Below, in pieces: positions 33,528 through 43,629 of a DNA stretch of 64,000 nt. The first letter of the stretch is position 1. Each line of letters starts with the position of its first letter. The notes under the pieces were generated by a model that saw only the letters and a program-made list of their open reading frames with translations, searched no databases and had not been told where the DNA came from. Origin of the DNA: J029 sp964482495. GTDB taxonomy: Bacteria > Planctomycetota > UBA1135. The translations under genes and the position numbers were made by a program. The stretch spans positions 1 through 64,000 of the forward strand of contig CAYZXS010000011.1 of the NCBI GenBank assembly GCA_964482495.1, in the 5' to 3' direction.

Positions 33528-34259
33528 TTAGCGGGGGCCGGAGCCCGATTCGAATCCGTCGGGCGCTACCAGGGCAGCCGGCGCCACGACGATCGCGAAC
33601 GCCCCGGCGAGGGCGAGGTAGCCGAAGCCGCGGGTCTCCGGCGCCGGGAGGAGGGCCGCCAGGCTGATCCACAGGATCCCGAAGCACGCCGAACCGGCGA
33701 GCAGCCACCGACGGCTGGCGGCGTCGCGCGGGGCGGGAAGCCCTCCGAGCAACCGGCCGAGGAGGAGACAAGCCGCCAAGGTGACGGCGAGCGCGGCCTC
33801 CCCGAGGGGGACGAGGCCGGCGGGCCACTCCGGAATCAGCGTCGCCGCTGCGATCGCGAGCAGGACCAGGGCGTCGCGCCCGATCCCGCCGCGGCGGCCG
33901 CGGAGCAGACGGTCGAGGCGCAGGTTCAAGAAGCTGAAGGCGCAGGCCCAAGCGGCGAGCTGGCCGAAGCCGAGGCGGTCGCCGTCGCCGTCGTCGGTCA
34001 TGACCCCGACCACGATCCACGGGATGAGGGCGAGGGAGATCCCGGCCTGGATCCAGACGCCGGCGCGCCGGAACCGGCTGGCCCGGAGGAGCAGGGCGGG
34101 GATCAGGGCGAGCGCGCCAAGAGTAAGGACAAAGCCGATGACCTCTTCCCCGGGGTCGATCCAGGATCCGTTCCACGGCTGGCCCTGGAGCGCCGATTCT
34201 CCGGTCCACCGGGAGCCGTCGGGCGCTTGGGGCGGAAGGAAGGAGAGAAGGGGAGCCAC
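33528..34259 (-). CDS. Predicted multi-pass membrane protein of unknown function
   Basis: A 243-aa protein with about six to seven hydrophobic segments (for example VIGFVLTLGALALIPALLL, WIQAGISLALIPWIVVGVM, ALVLLAIAAATLI, AALAVTLAACLLLGRLL, GYLALAGAFAIVVAPAALV). No enzyme motif or family is recognised. It precedes the nuclease gene by 9 bp on the same strand and may be co-transcribed. The start could also be further upstream. Confidence 0.55.
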   Translation of the reverse strand: MAPLLSFLPPQAPDGSRWTGESALQGQPWNGSWIDPGEEVIGFVLTLGALALIPALLLRASRFRRAGVWIQAGISLALIPWIVVGVMTDDGDGDRLGFGQLAAWACAFSFLNLRLDRLLRGRRGGIGRDALVLLAIAAATLIPEWPAGLVPLGEAALAVTLAACLLLGRLLGGLPAPRDAASRRWLLAGSACFGILWISLAALLPAPETRGFGYLALAGAFAIVVAPAALVAPDGFESGSGPR

Positions 34260-34355
34260 GGGAGCCGGAATCGGGTCCTGACGGGCAGGCCGAGGGCCGA
34301 AGAGGCGAAGGTCCCCCGCCGCAGGGCTGAGAGATGAGGCTATCTTGGAAAGGCC

Positions 34356-35333
34356 ATGAAAACACCCCTTCTCCTATTCCCGCTGTTGCTCTCGGCCCTC
34401 GCGCCGACGGCGCCTGCCCAGCTGGAGGCTGGCACTTGGGCGCCGGAGATCGAGGCCAGGGACTGGCTCAACAAACCGCCGGGCACCAGCCTGGCCGACC
34501 TGCGCGGCCGGGTCGTCTTCCTCGAATTCTGGGCCACTTGGTGAGGCCCGTGCAAGAGCTCGATCCCGCACCTCGTTGAGGTGTTCGAGGAATTCGAGCC
34601 CCAGGGCCTGGCCCTGCTCGCGTTGACCGACGAGTCCTCCGGCGTCATCGAGCGCTTCATGGAGCACTCGCCGATGCCCTACCCCATCGGCTGTGGCGAC
34701 AAGAGCGGCCGCGCCTACGGCGTCAGCGGCATCCCGCACGCCTTCCTCATCGACTACAAGGGCGAGGTCGTCTGGCACGGCCACCCGGCCGGCCACGAGT
34801 GGGTCGCCATGCTGCCCAAGCTGCTGGCAGAGGCGGTCGACGCTGGACCGACCTGGGAGCCCGGCGATCGGCCGGAGTCGCTGGCCAAGGCGGCGGACGC
34901 CGCCCGCGCCGGCAAGATGAAGGACGCGATCAAGGCGGCGGAGCGGGCCAAGGCCTCCGACCCGAGCGCCGTGGAGACCTTCCTGTCCGACCTCGAAGCC
35001 TGCGTCGTGCGCCGGGTCGACCGCGCCAAGATGCTGGCCGAAGGCGGCTGCTACTACGAGGCGACCGAGTACCTCAAGCTCCAGGCGACCGCCTTCAAGG
35101 GCACGCCTCACCAGGGCACCTTTGACGACCTCCGCGTCGAGTGGGTCGGGTCGAAGGAGAACAAGAAGCTGCTCGCCCTCGACAAGAAGCGCATGAAGGC
35201 CAACGACGACGCCCGCAAGGGCAAGGCCGACAAGGCCAAGAAGGCGCTCGCGAAGCTAGCCAAGGAAGTCGCCGGCACGCCGCTCGAACAAGCCGTGCTC
35301 GACGACCTGGATCGCGCCGCGAAGACCCGCTAA
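34356..35333 (+). CDS. TlpA/ResA-like thioredoxin, candidate selenoprotein (UGA in WxGPC site)
   Basis: A 325-residue reading frame interrupted only by TGA at 34542-34544. Signal peptide MKTPLLLFPLLLSALAPTAPA is followed by a thioredoxin fold: LADLRGRVVFLEFWATW, the UGA at codon 63, then GPCKSSIPHLVEVFEEF, ALTDE, and the cis-proline region SGIPHAFLIDYKG. UGA falls exactly on the first Cys of the CGPC redox motif; frame and homology continue without a shift, followed by a Lys/Ala-rich helical C-terminal domain. A SECIS-like hairpin lies just downstream. TGA is a normal stop in neighbouring genes, so selenocysteine insertion is the best reading; a nonsense mutation or base error is the alternative. 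Ends at a 70-bp inverted repeat. Confidence 0.8.
34559..34589 (+). promoter_or_regulatory. Candidate bacterial SECIS stem-loop
   Basis: Upper stem CACCTC (34569-34574) pairs with GAGGTG (34578-34583) around apical loop GTT, with G in the first loop position as bacterial SECIS elements require. A lower stem CTCGA (34559-34563) pairs with TCGAG (34585-34589), leaving a single U bulge at 34584. The apical loop begins 31 nt after the UGA (30 nt between), inside the 16-37 nt window described for bacterial SECIS. The hairpin is within coding sequence, as expected for bacteria. Confidence 0.7.
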
Positions 35334-35400
35334 ACGGGTCAGACATCGATTGTTATTCGGGGTCGTACCTCGAATAACAATCGATGTCGGACCCCGTTTA
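35331..35400. repeat. 70-bp near-perfect inverted repeat spanning two stop codons
   Basis: Left arm 35331-35363 and right arm 35367-35400 are near-perfect complements around a 3-bp CGT centre; arms contain GACATCGATTGTTATTCG, AT-rich against the local composition. The outer ends TAA and TTA are themselves the stop codons of the TlpA-like gene and of purH (opposite strand). It can act as a bidirectional terminator but is far longer than needed, so a REP/MITE-like mobile origin is likely. Confidence 0.75.
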
Positions 35401-36915
35401 GTGCCGGAAGTGCCTTGAGCCGGTGTGGACCATGGCCACGCCCTTCTGGTCGCAGGCGGCGGTGACCTCGCCGTCGCGCATGGAGCCGCCGGGCTGGGCG
35501 ATGGCGACCACGCCCGCGTCAGCCAGGGCTTCGGGGCCGTCAGGGAAGGGGAAGAAGGCGTCGCTGCCGGCGACGGCGCCGGCCGCCCGCTCTCCGGCCT
35601 TCTCGACCGCGATCTTGCAGGAGTCGACGCGGCTCATCTGGCCGGCGCCGGCGCCGATCAGCATGTCGTCCTTGACCAGGCAGACGGCGTTGGACTTGAG
35701 GTGCTTGACGATGGTCTGCGCCAGGCGCAGGTCCGACTCGCGGCCGTCGGGGATGGCGACCTCGCCCGCGACCTTCAGCTCCTCGGTGAAGGCGCTGGTG
35801 GTGTCGCTTCCCTGGTAGAGGGTGCCGCCCCAGACCCGCCGCGCCTCGAGCTGCTCGCGCGGCGTGCCGATGTCCGGGACCTCGACCAGGCGCACGTTCT
35901 TGCCCCACTTCGGGCCGTCGCGCAAGAGCTCGGCCGCGGCCGGCTCGATCGCCGGCGCCGCGAGCACCTCGACGAAGTGCCCCGGCCCGGCCAGGAACTC
36001 GGCGCAGGCCTCGTCGACCGGCACGTTCAGCGCGATCACCGAGCCGAAGGCGGACAGCGGGTCGCCGTCCCAGGCCCGCTCGAGCGCGGCGGCTGCGGTG
36101 TCGGCCAGCGCCGCGCCGCAGGGGTTGGTGTGCTTGACCACCACCGCCGCCGGCGCCGGCAGGTCGTTGACCGCCGCCACCGCGCCATCGAGGTCGAGCC
36201 AGTTGTTGTAGCTGAGCTCCTTGCCGCCCGGCAGCACCACCGCGCCGCCCAAGCCGTTGCGCGCCGGGTCCGGGTAGAAGCCGGCGCCCTGGTGCGGGTT
36301 CTCGCCGTAGCGCAGGCCCGCCCCGGCCTGGTCGGCGAACCAGCGGCCGATCGCGGCGTCGTACTCCGCCGTGCGCTCGAACACCTTCCGCGCCAACGCC
36401 CGCCGCAGCTCGAGGGTGGTGCCGCCAACGCGCAGCTCCTCGGCCACGACCTCGTAGTCGGCCGGGTCGCACACCACCGCCACGCCGTCGTGGTTCTTCG
36501 CCGCCGAGCGCAGCATGCTCGGCCCGCCGATGTCGATCTTCTCGATCACCTCCTCACGCGTGCCGCCAGCCGCCACGGTCTCCTCGAAGGGATAGAGGTT
36601 CACGCACACCAGGTCGATCGGCCCGATGCCGTGCTCCTCCATCGAGGCAACGTGTCCAGCGTCATCACGCCGCGCCAGCAGACCGCCGTGGATCTTCGGG
36701 TGGAGCGTCTTCACCCGCCCGTCCATCATCTCGGGGAAGCCGGTGTAGTCGGCCACCTCGGTGACGGGCAGGCCGGCCTCGACCAGCGCGCGCATGGTGC
36801 CGCCGGTCGACAGCAGCTCGGCGCCGGACTCGGCCAGCGCCGTCGCCAGCTCCACCACGCCGTCCTTGTAGAACACGCTCAGCAGCGCGCGACGAACCGG
36901 GATGCGATCACTCAT
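35398..36915 (-). CDS. purH: Bifunctional AICAR transformylase / IMP cyclohydrolase
   Basis: A 505-aa enzyme of the last two steps of IMP synthesis. The cyclohydrolase domain opens RRALLSVFYKDGVVELATAL with LSTGGTMRAL and DGRVKTLHPKIHGGLL. The transformylase domain contains LRYGENPHQGAGFY, VVVKHTNPCGAAL, and ends QPGGSMRDGEVTAACDQKGVAMVHTGSRHFRH, the family's conserved terminus. The ATG at 36915 is preferred to one 16 codons upstream, which would overlap prfB. It follows prfB by 4 bp. Confidence 0.97.
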   Translation of the reverse strand: MSDRIPVRRALLSVFYKDGVVELATALAESGAELLSTGGTMRALVEAGLPVTEVADYTGFPEMMDGRVKTLHPKIHGGLLARRDDAGHVASMEEHGIGPIDLVCVNLYPFEETVAAGGTREEVIEKIDIGGPSMLRSAAKNHDGVAVVCDPADYEVVAEELRVGGTTLELRRALARKVFERTAEYDAAIGRWFADQAGAGLRYGENPHQGAGFYPDPARNGLGGAVVLPGGKELSYNNWLDLDGAVAAVNDLPAPAAVVVKHTNPCGAALADTAAAALERAWDGDPLSAFGSVIALNVPVDEACAEFLAGPGHFVEVLAAPAIEPAAAELLRDGPKWGKNVRLVEVPDIGTPREQLEARRVWGGTLYQGSDTTSAFTEELKVAGEVAIPDGRESDLRLAQTIVKHLKSNAVCLVKDDMLIGAGAGQMSRVDSCKIAVEKAGERAAGAVAGSDAFFPFPDGPEALADAGVVAIAQPGGSMRDGEVTAACDQKGVAMVHTGSRHFRH

Positions 36916-36919
36916 GGTC

Positions 36920-38018
<1,099 letters not shown>

Positions 38019-38096
38019 CGTCTCGGGGGGATCCGGGGCGGCCGGACGGCTTAGTTTAGCTCCGCCCCGAGCCCGAAGTCGCCCCGAGGACCGGCC

Positions 38097-39851
38097 CTAA
38101 GTCGCCGACGACAGACCGCCTAGCCGCTGCAGCACCTCGACCCGCTGCGCCAAGGTCAGCAGGAGCAGCAGGTCGCCCGGTTCCGCCCACTCCAGCGCCT
38201 GCTCGGTGGCCTCGAGCTCGGTGTCGGCGCGGCCGATCTGGTCGGCGGGGAAGCCGCCGGCGAGCAAGGCCTGCTCCATCAGGCCGGTGACTTCGCCGGC
38301 ATCGCGGCCGCGCAGGTGCTCGTCCTGCTCCTTGAGGATGACTCGGTCGACCCCGGCCTGCAGCGCGGTCTCGGCGAGCTCGCGGATGGCTTCGTCGTCG
38401 CGGTCGCCGGCGTGGCCGAGGGTCACCAGCCGTCTCTTCGCCGGCATCGCCGCGGTCATCTCGAGCAGCGCCGCCAGCCCGTGCGGGTTGTGGGCGAAGT
38501 CGACCAGGACCTCGGCGCCGCCGACCTCGAAGCGGTTGAGGCGGCCGGGGTTGTCGCGGGCGTCGCTCTGGAAGCCGCGCAGGCCGGCGACGATGGAGGC
38601 GTCATCCAAGCCCAGGCCCTTGGCGACCGCAACCGCGGCCAAGGCGTTGGCGACGTTGTGGCGGGCGGCTCCGCCGAGGGTGAAGGGGATCTCCCCCACC
38701 GCGACCAACGGCTGGACCTCCACGCCCTGGCACCAGTAGAGCTGCTCGCCGCGCAACACCGCAGCCGCGCCGCCGGAAGCGAGATGAGCCGCGACTACCG
38801 GGCTGCCGGGGTCGAGCGAGAACCAAGTCAGGGGCTGCTCGATCAGGCACGCGCGCTCCACCGACTTGGGGTCGTCGGCGTTCAGCACCACGGCCTTGCC
38901 AGCGTGACGAATGACGAACTTGGTGTCCGCCAGCATGTCCAGGTCCTGGATCCCCCACTCGCCCAGGTGGTCGGGGGCGATGTTGGTGATCAAGACGACG
39001 TCGGCCTCGCCAGCGCCCAGGCCGAGCCCGCGGCGCAGCATGCCGCCGCGCGCCGTCTCGAGCAGGGCGAGGTCGACCTCGGGGTGGCGCAGGATGGCGC
39101 GGGCGCCGCCCGGGCCGGACCAGTCGCCGCGGTCGAGGATCCGGTCGCCCACGCGTAGCCAGTCGGTCGAGGACAGCCCGGGCACCTTGCCTTGGGCGTC
39201 GACCATCGCCTTCAACAACCGGACCGTGGTGGTCTTGCCGTTGGTGCCGGTGATCATCGCGATCGGGACCGACGAGACCTTGCCCCAGTCAACCTCGCCG
39301 GCCTCGGGCAGCCGGTTCACCTTCCAGGTGCGCGACCACCGGCCGGCGCCGACCGAGACGGCGTCGTCGCAGCTCAGGAACAGCTCATCGCGCCGCGCCG
39401 CCGCCCGCTGCAGGCGCAACAGCGGCGGGTTGCGCTCCTTCCGGATCTCCGCCCGCAGCCGCTCCAAGCCGGCGACGAGATCGAGGCCGCCGGCTTCGGC
39501 CGCGGCACCGGCTCCCGAATCCGCCTCGCCGCCCTCGAGCTCGGCCACGGCCGCCGCCCAAGCCAGCTCGTTCAGTTCGCAAGCAGCGTAGAGCACGTCC
39601 ATCGGCGCGCGGAAGGCCAGGCTCAGCCCGCCGGGGAAGCGGCGGCTGACGACGGGCTCCTCCCCCCAGCCGACCGCCTCCATCAGGGCGCGGACCTGCC
39701 GCCCCCAGGCCGCCTCAGCCAGCTCGGCGTCGCGCGCGGCCTCGGCCGGGTCCGCGGCGCCGAGGGCGACGTCGATCACCGGCCCCGGCCACTGCCAGAG
39801 CACGTTCGGGCCGGTGAGCCGGCGCGAGTCCCGCAGTTCGAAGCGCGCCAT
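38097..39851 (-). CDS. Mur-ligase-family companion of cyanophycin synthetase
   Basis: A 584-aa protein. After a ~190-residue N-terminal region without recognised motifs comes a Mur ligase core: P-loop MITGTNGKTTTVRLL (about 199-210), LLETARGGMLRRGLG, ITNIAPDHLGEWGI, VLNADDP, and C-terminal VDFAHNPHGLAAL with HAGDRDDEAI. The middle and C-terminal halves closely parallel the Mur half of the neighbouring CphA (same ETARGGxLRxGLG, HNPxxxxAL, GDRxDE, DEHLRGRD patterns), so it is probably a paralogue without the ATP-grasp half. It lies 8 bp after cphA. The reaction is unknown; it may extend or prime cyanophycin or a related peptide. Confidence 0.82.
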   Translation of the reverse strand: MARFELRDSRRLTGPNVLWQWPGPVIDVALGAADPAEAARDAELAEAAWGRQVRALMEAVGWGEEPVVSRRFPGGLSLAFRAPMDVLYAACELNELAWAAAVAELEGGEADSGAGAAAEAGGLDLVAGLERLRAEIRKERNPPLLRLQRAAARRDELFLSCDDAVSVGAGRWSRTWKVNRLPEAGEVDWGKVSSVPIAMITGTNGKTTTVRLLKAMVDAQGKVPGLSSTDWLRVGDRILDRGDWSGPGGARAILRHPEVDLALLETARGGMLRRGLGLGAGEADVVLITNIAPDHLGEWGIQDLDMLADTKFVIRHAGKAVVLNADDPKSVERACLIEQPLTWFSLDPGSPVVAAHLASGGAAAVLRGEQLYWCQGVEVQPLVAVGEIPFTLGGAARHNVANALAAVAVAKGLGLDDASIVAGLRGFQSDARDNPGRLNRFEVGGAEVLVDFAHNPHGLAALLEMTAAMPAKRRLVTLGHAGDRDDEAIRELAETALQAGVDRVILKEQDEHLRGRDAGEVTGLMEQALLAGGFPADQIGRADTELEATEQALEWAEPGDLLLLLTLAQRVEVLQRLGGLSSAT

Positions 39852-39859
39852 CGACGCGC

Positions 39860-42679
39860 TCAGTCGCTCTCTTCGGTGACCGCGACCCGCACGCCGCGCG
39901 AGTCGCGGATGAGCTCGACCTCGGCGCTGAAGCCGCCGTCATCGAAGCCGGTGTCGCCGCCGCCGGCGCCAGCCCCGAAGCTGCCGAGGTCGACCGGCAT
40001 CGGCGCCGGCTCGGCCCGCTCTTCCGCCGCGCCCTCGGACTGGAAGTCCAGGATCTGGCGCCAGCTGCGGTCGATGGCGTCGGCGAAGACCAGCACCAGG
40101 TCGTCCTTCTGGGCCCGCTCCAAGGCGTGGGCGACCGCGCGCTCCTCCTCGGGCACCAGCTCGATCGCGGCCTCGGGCACGCCGGCGGCGAGCAAGGTCT
40201 CGCGCAGCATCATGGGCACCTCGTCGGACTCGCGGCCCCGCAGGTGGTCGTCGCGCCGGCAGATGTAGTGGTCGAATTGGCCGGCGCACAGCGAGGCGAT
40301 CTCGCGGATGTCCTCGTCGCGCCGGTCGCCCGGCGCCGCCAGCACCACGGTGCGCTCGCCCTTCGGCTCGAGCCGCGCCGTCAGCTCGACCATCGCCTTG
40401 ACCGCGGCCGGGTTGTGGGCGTAGTCCATGACCACCTTGAAGGGGTGGTCGTCGCAGATGTTCATGCGCCCCGGCGCCTGGAAGAAGGTGGTGTCGAAGG
40501 TCCGCAGGCCGTGGCGGATCTCCTCCAGCGCAACGCCCATGCTGTAGGCGATGCCGGCGGCGAACATCGCGTTCTGGACGTTGTGCAGCGCCCGGCCGTC
40601 CAGCGTCGCCGGGATCAGGTGCGACCACAGCAGCGGGATGTGCTGGCCGTGGTCGTAGATCGTGATCATGGCGCCGCCCATGCCTTGCTCGAGCACCACG
40701 GCGCGGCCGTTGGCCTGGATGTGCTCGCGCACCAAGCCGTTGTTGGGGTTCATGGTCACGTAGCACAGGTGCTCGGAGCGAGTCTTGTCAGCCATCTCCA
40801 AGCACAGCCGGTCGTCGGCGTTGAGCACCGCGGTGTCGCGCGCCACCTCGGCGACGATGCGCTTGACCTTGGCCAGCTCCTCGACCGTGTCGATGCCGCG
40901 CAGCCCGAGGTGGTCAGCGGCGACGTTGAGCACCGCGCCGACGTCGCAGCGGCGATAGCCGAGTCCGCTGCGCAGCAGGCCGCCGCGCGCCGTCTCGAGC
41001 ACCGCCACCTCGACCTTCGGGTCGCGCAGCACCATGCGCGCCGAGGCCGGCCCGGTCATGTCGCCGTTCACCGTCAGGTGGCCGTCGATGTAGACGCCGT
41101 CGGTGGTGGTCAGCCCGGTCACCTTGCCGGTCATCTTGAAGATGTGCGCCACCATGCGCGCGGTCGTGGTCTTGCCGTTGGTGCCGGTGATGCTGGCGAT
41201 CGGGATCCGCGCCGGCGCGCCACTCGGGAACAGCATGTCCATCACCGGACCGGCGACGTCGCGCGGCGTTCCCTCGCTGGGCGCCACGTGCATGCGGAAG
41301 CCGGGGGCGGCGTTGACCTCGCAGATGCCGCCGCCGCTGACCTTGTACGAGGCGGTGATGTCCTCGGTCAGGAAGTCGACGCCGCAGACGTCCAGGCCGA
41401 TCGCCCGCGCCGCCCGCTCGGCCATGTCACGGTTGTCGGGGTGGATGACGTCGGTCACGTCCACCGCGGTGCCGCCGGTCGACAGGTTGCCGGTCGAGCG
41501 CAGGTAGACGACGTCACCCTTCTCCGGCACCGACGCCCCGGTCATGCCGCGCAGCTCGAGCAGCCGGTTCGCCTGGTAGTCGAGCTCGAGCTTGGTCAGC
41601 ACCTTCTCGTGGCCGATGCCGCGGCGCGGGTCCTGGTTGACGATCTCGACCAGCTGCTCGATGGTGCGCTCGCCGTCGCCGACGACGTGCCCCGACACCC
41701 GCTTGCTGGCCGCCACCAGCTTGCCGTCGACCACCAGCAGGCGGTGGTCGAAGCCGGGAAGGAAGCTCTCGACGATCACCGAGCGGCTGTGGATCTTGGC
41801 GTTCTCGAAGGCGGCGCAGATCGACTCGTCGTCGCTCAGGTTGATGGAGACGCCGCGGCCGTGGTTGGCGTTGAGCGGCTTGATCACCACCGGGAAGCCG
41901 ATCCGGCGCGCCGCGCGCAAGGCGCCGCGCTCGCTCTGCACCAGCCGCTGCTTCGCCACCGGCAGGCCCAGGTCGCCGAGCAGCTTGTTGGTCTCCTCCT
42001 TGTCCGAGGCGATCTCGACCCCGATGTGGCGCGTCTCCGAGGTGATCGTGGCCTGGATCCGCTTGCCGTGGCAGGCGTGGCCGAGCTGCACCAGGCTGTA
42101 GGGGTTGAGCCGCATCCACGGGATGTCGCGCTCCTCGGCCGCCTTGACCAGCGAAGCCGTAGACGGACCCAGCGCCCGCCGCTGGGCGAAGCGGATGAAC
42201 TGGTCGCGCTCCTCTTCCCAGTCGAAGTCATCGTCGCGCGCCTCCGAGGCCGGCGCCTCGGCCGGCAGCGCGTGGTGCAGCAGCCGCAGCGCCAGCTGCG
42301 CCGCCTCCAGGCCGACCTCCTCCTTCTCGTACTGGAAGACGACGTTGTACTGGCCGTACTCGCCGTTGCCGCGGGTCTTGCCGAAGGTCACCGAGATGCC
42401 CGCCATCTGCTGCAGCTCGATCACCACGTGCTCGAAGATGTGCCCGAGCCAGGTGCCCTCGTCCTCGCGCAGGCGCCGCAGGAAGCCGCCCGGTTCGCCG
42501 TAGGAGCAGCCGTGCTGCGCCAGCCCCGGGAGCTGCTCGGTCAGGGTGTCGAGGAAGGCGTCGCCCAAGCGGACGGAGGGCCACTCCTCCAGCTCGCCGA
42601 GGTCGAGCGTCATCCGGATGACCGGGAAGTGGGCGTAGAGGCTCGGCCCGAGGTAGACGTTGCGGTCGAGGATCTTCAT
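39860..42679 (-). CDS. cphA: Cyanophycin synthetase
   Basis: 939 aa; makes multi-L-arginyl-poly-L-aspartate from Asp, Arg and ATP. N-terminal domain (MKILDRNVYLGPSLYAHFPV...) with FEHVVIELQQMAG; ATP-grasp domain (about 210-480; PVVIKPLNANHGRGVS, ICEVNAAPGFRMH); Mur-ligase domain with P-loop ITGTNGKTTTARM near 497, AVLETARGGLLRSGLGY, and VMDYAHNPAAVKAM. All three match CphA1. A C-terminal extension of about 60 residues, rich in Gly/Asp/Glu, makes it slightly longer than usual. It lies between cphB and the Mur-ligase companion in one operon. Confidence 0.95.
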   Translation of the reverse strand: MKILDRNVYLGPSLYAHFPVIRMTLDLGELEEWPSVRLGDAFLDTLTEQLPGLAQHGCSYGEPGGFLRRLREDEGTWLGHIFEHVVIELQQMAGISVTFGKTRGNGEYGQYNVVFQYEKEEVGLEAAQLALRLLHHALPAEAPASEARDDDFDWEEERDQFIRFAQRRALGPSTASLVKAAEERDIPWMRLNPYSLVQLGHACHGKRIQATITSETRHIGVEIASDKEETNKLLGDLGLPVAKQRLVQSERGALRAARRIGFPVVIKPLNANHGRGVSINLSDDESICAAFENAKIHSRSVIVESFLPGFDHRLLVVDGKLVAASKRVSGHVVGDGERTIEQLVEIVNQDPRRGIGHEKVLTKLELDYQANRLLELRGMTGASVPEKGDVVYLRSTGNLSTGGTAVDVTDVIHPDNRDMAERAARAIGLDVCGVDFLTEDITASYKVSGGGICEVNAAPGFRMHVAPSEGTPRDVAGPVMDMLFPSGAPARIPIASITGTNGKTTTARMVAHIFKMTGKVTGLTTTDGVYIDGHLTVNGDMTGPASARMVLRDPKVEVAVLETARGGLLRSGLGYRRCDVGAVLNVAADHLGLRGIDTVEELAKVKRIVAEVARDTAVLNADDRLCLEMADKTRSEHLCYVTMNPNNGLVREHIQANGRAVVLEQGMGGAMITIYDHGQHIPLLWSHLIPATLDGRALHNVQNAMFAAGIAYSMGVALEEIRHGLRTFDTTFFQAPGRMNICDDHPFKVVMDYAHNPAAVKAMVELTARLEPKGERTVVLAAPGDRRDEDIREIASLCAGQFDHYICRRDDHLRGRESDEVPMMLRETLLAAGVPEAAIELVPEEERAVAHALERAQKDDLVLVFADAIDRSWRQILDFQSEGAAEERAEPAPMPVDLGSFGAGAGGGDTGFDDGGFSAEVELIRDSRGVRVAVTEESD

Positions 42680-42711
42680 GGTGGCGGCGGGGGCTCGGTC
42701 TCGGGTCGAAT

Positions 42712-43521
42712 TCAGGCGGGCACGGGCGCGGGCGCGGCCTCGCGGCTGCGGATGTCGAAGCGGCAGCCCTCGGTCAGCACGTGCAGGCGAATCCCGAAGA
42801 CGCTGACAGGGGCGCGGCTCTTGGCGGAGTCCATGGAGGAGTACTCCATGCCAGAGGGGTCGACGATGGTGATGGCGCCCGTGCCGACGACCTCGATCAC
42901 GTCATCGGGATCGATGAAGGCGGCGGTGTTCTCGTCCAGGCCGATCCCGATCGGCCGCGGGTTGAAGGCCAGCGCCGCGAGCAGCCGGCCGAGCCGGTCG
43001 CGGGCGCGGAAGTGCTGGTCGACGATGATCTCGTGGGTCAGGCCGAAGCCCGGCGCCAGCGCCACCATGTCGGGGCGCGGCGTCGGCCCGGACTTGCCGT
43101 AGGCGATCATGTGCTCGGACAGGATCGAGGCGCCGGCGGAGGTGCCGCCGACGGTCAGGCCGTCCTGGTTGTTGCGGATCCGCAGCAGCTCGGCGACCGC
43201 GGTGCCGCCGATGGTGGTCGACAGCCGCAGCTGGTTGCCGCCGGTCATGTAGACCCCGGTGGCCCGCTGCAGCTGCTGCAGCCAGTCGGCCCGGGTGCAG
43301 TCGGCGCGCTCCTCGAAGGGCAGGGAGACCGCCTCGGCGACGCCCAGGTCCTCGAACAGCTCGACGTAGCGCGGCCCGGTCTCCTCCAGCTGGGAGGCGG
43401 TCGGGATGACCGCGATGCGGGCATCGGCGCCGCCGCTGACCTCGACGAAGCGACGCAAGATGGTGCGGTCGCGGATCTTGTTCTCCGCGCCGCCGATGGA
43501 GACGATGTAACCGCGAGCCAT
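42712..43521 (-). CDS. cphB: Cyanophycinase
   Basis: A 269-aa S51-family serine peptidase that cuts cyanophycin to beta-Asp-Arg dipeptides. It begins GYIVSIGGAENKI, carries YMTGGNQLRL and the nucleophile motif VGGTSAGASILSEHMI, then DQHFRARDRLGRLLAA and IGIGLDENTAAF, all conserved in CphB. No signal peptide, so it is the intracellular type. It precedes cphA (32 bp). Confidence 0.95.
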   Translation of the reverse strand: MARGYIVSIGGAENKIRDRTILRRFVEVSGGADARIAVIPTASQLEETGPRYVELFEDLGVAEAVSLPFEERADCTRADWLQQLQRATGVYMTGGNQLRLSTTIGGTAVAELLRIRNNQDGLTVGGTSAGASILSEHMIAYGKSGPTPRPDMVALAPGFGLTHEIIVDQHFRARDRLGRLLAALAFNPRPIGIGLDENTAAFIDPDDVIEVVGTGAITIVDPSGMEYSSMDSAKSRAPVSVFGIRLHVLTEGCRFDIRSREAAPAPVPA

Positions 43522-43579
43522 TGGGGGGATTGGGCGCGAGGCGACCGCCGAAACGAGGGGAAGGCCGCGCCGAAGCCCA

Positions 43580-43585
43580 ATGATA
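43580..43585 (-). promoter_or_regulatory. Possible -10 element before cphB
   Basis: TATCAT on the minus strand, 58 bp before the cphB start, in the 108-bp space after iadA. An internal promoter of the cyanophycin operon is possible. Confidence 0.25.
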
Positions 43586-43629
43586 GCTGCCTTCGGCGCG
43601 CCCGGCGTCGCGGGCGCTAGCGACCCGGC

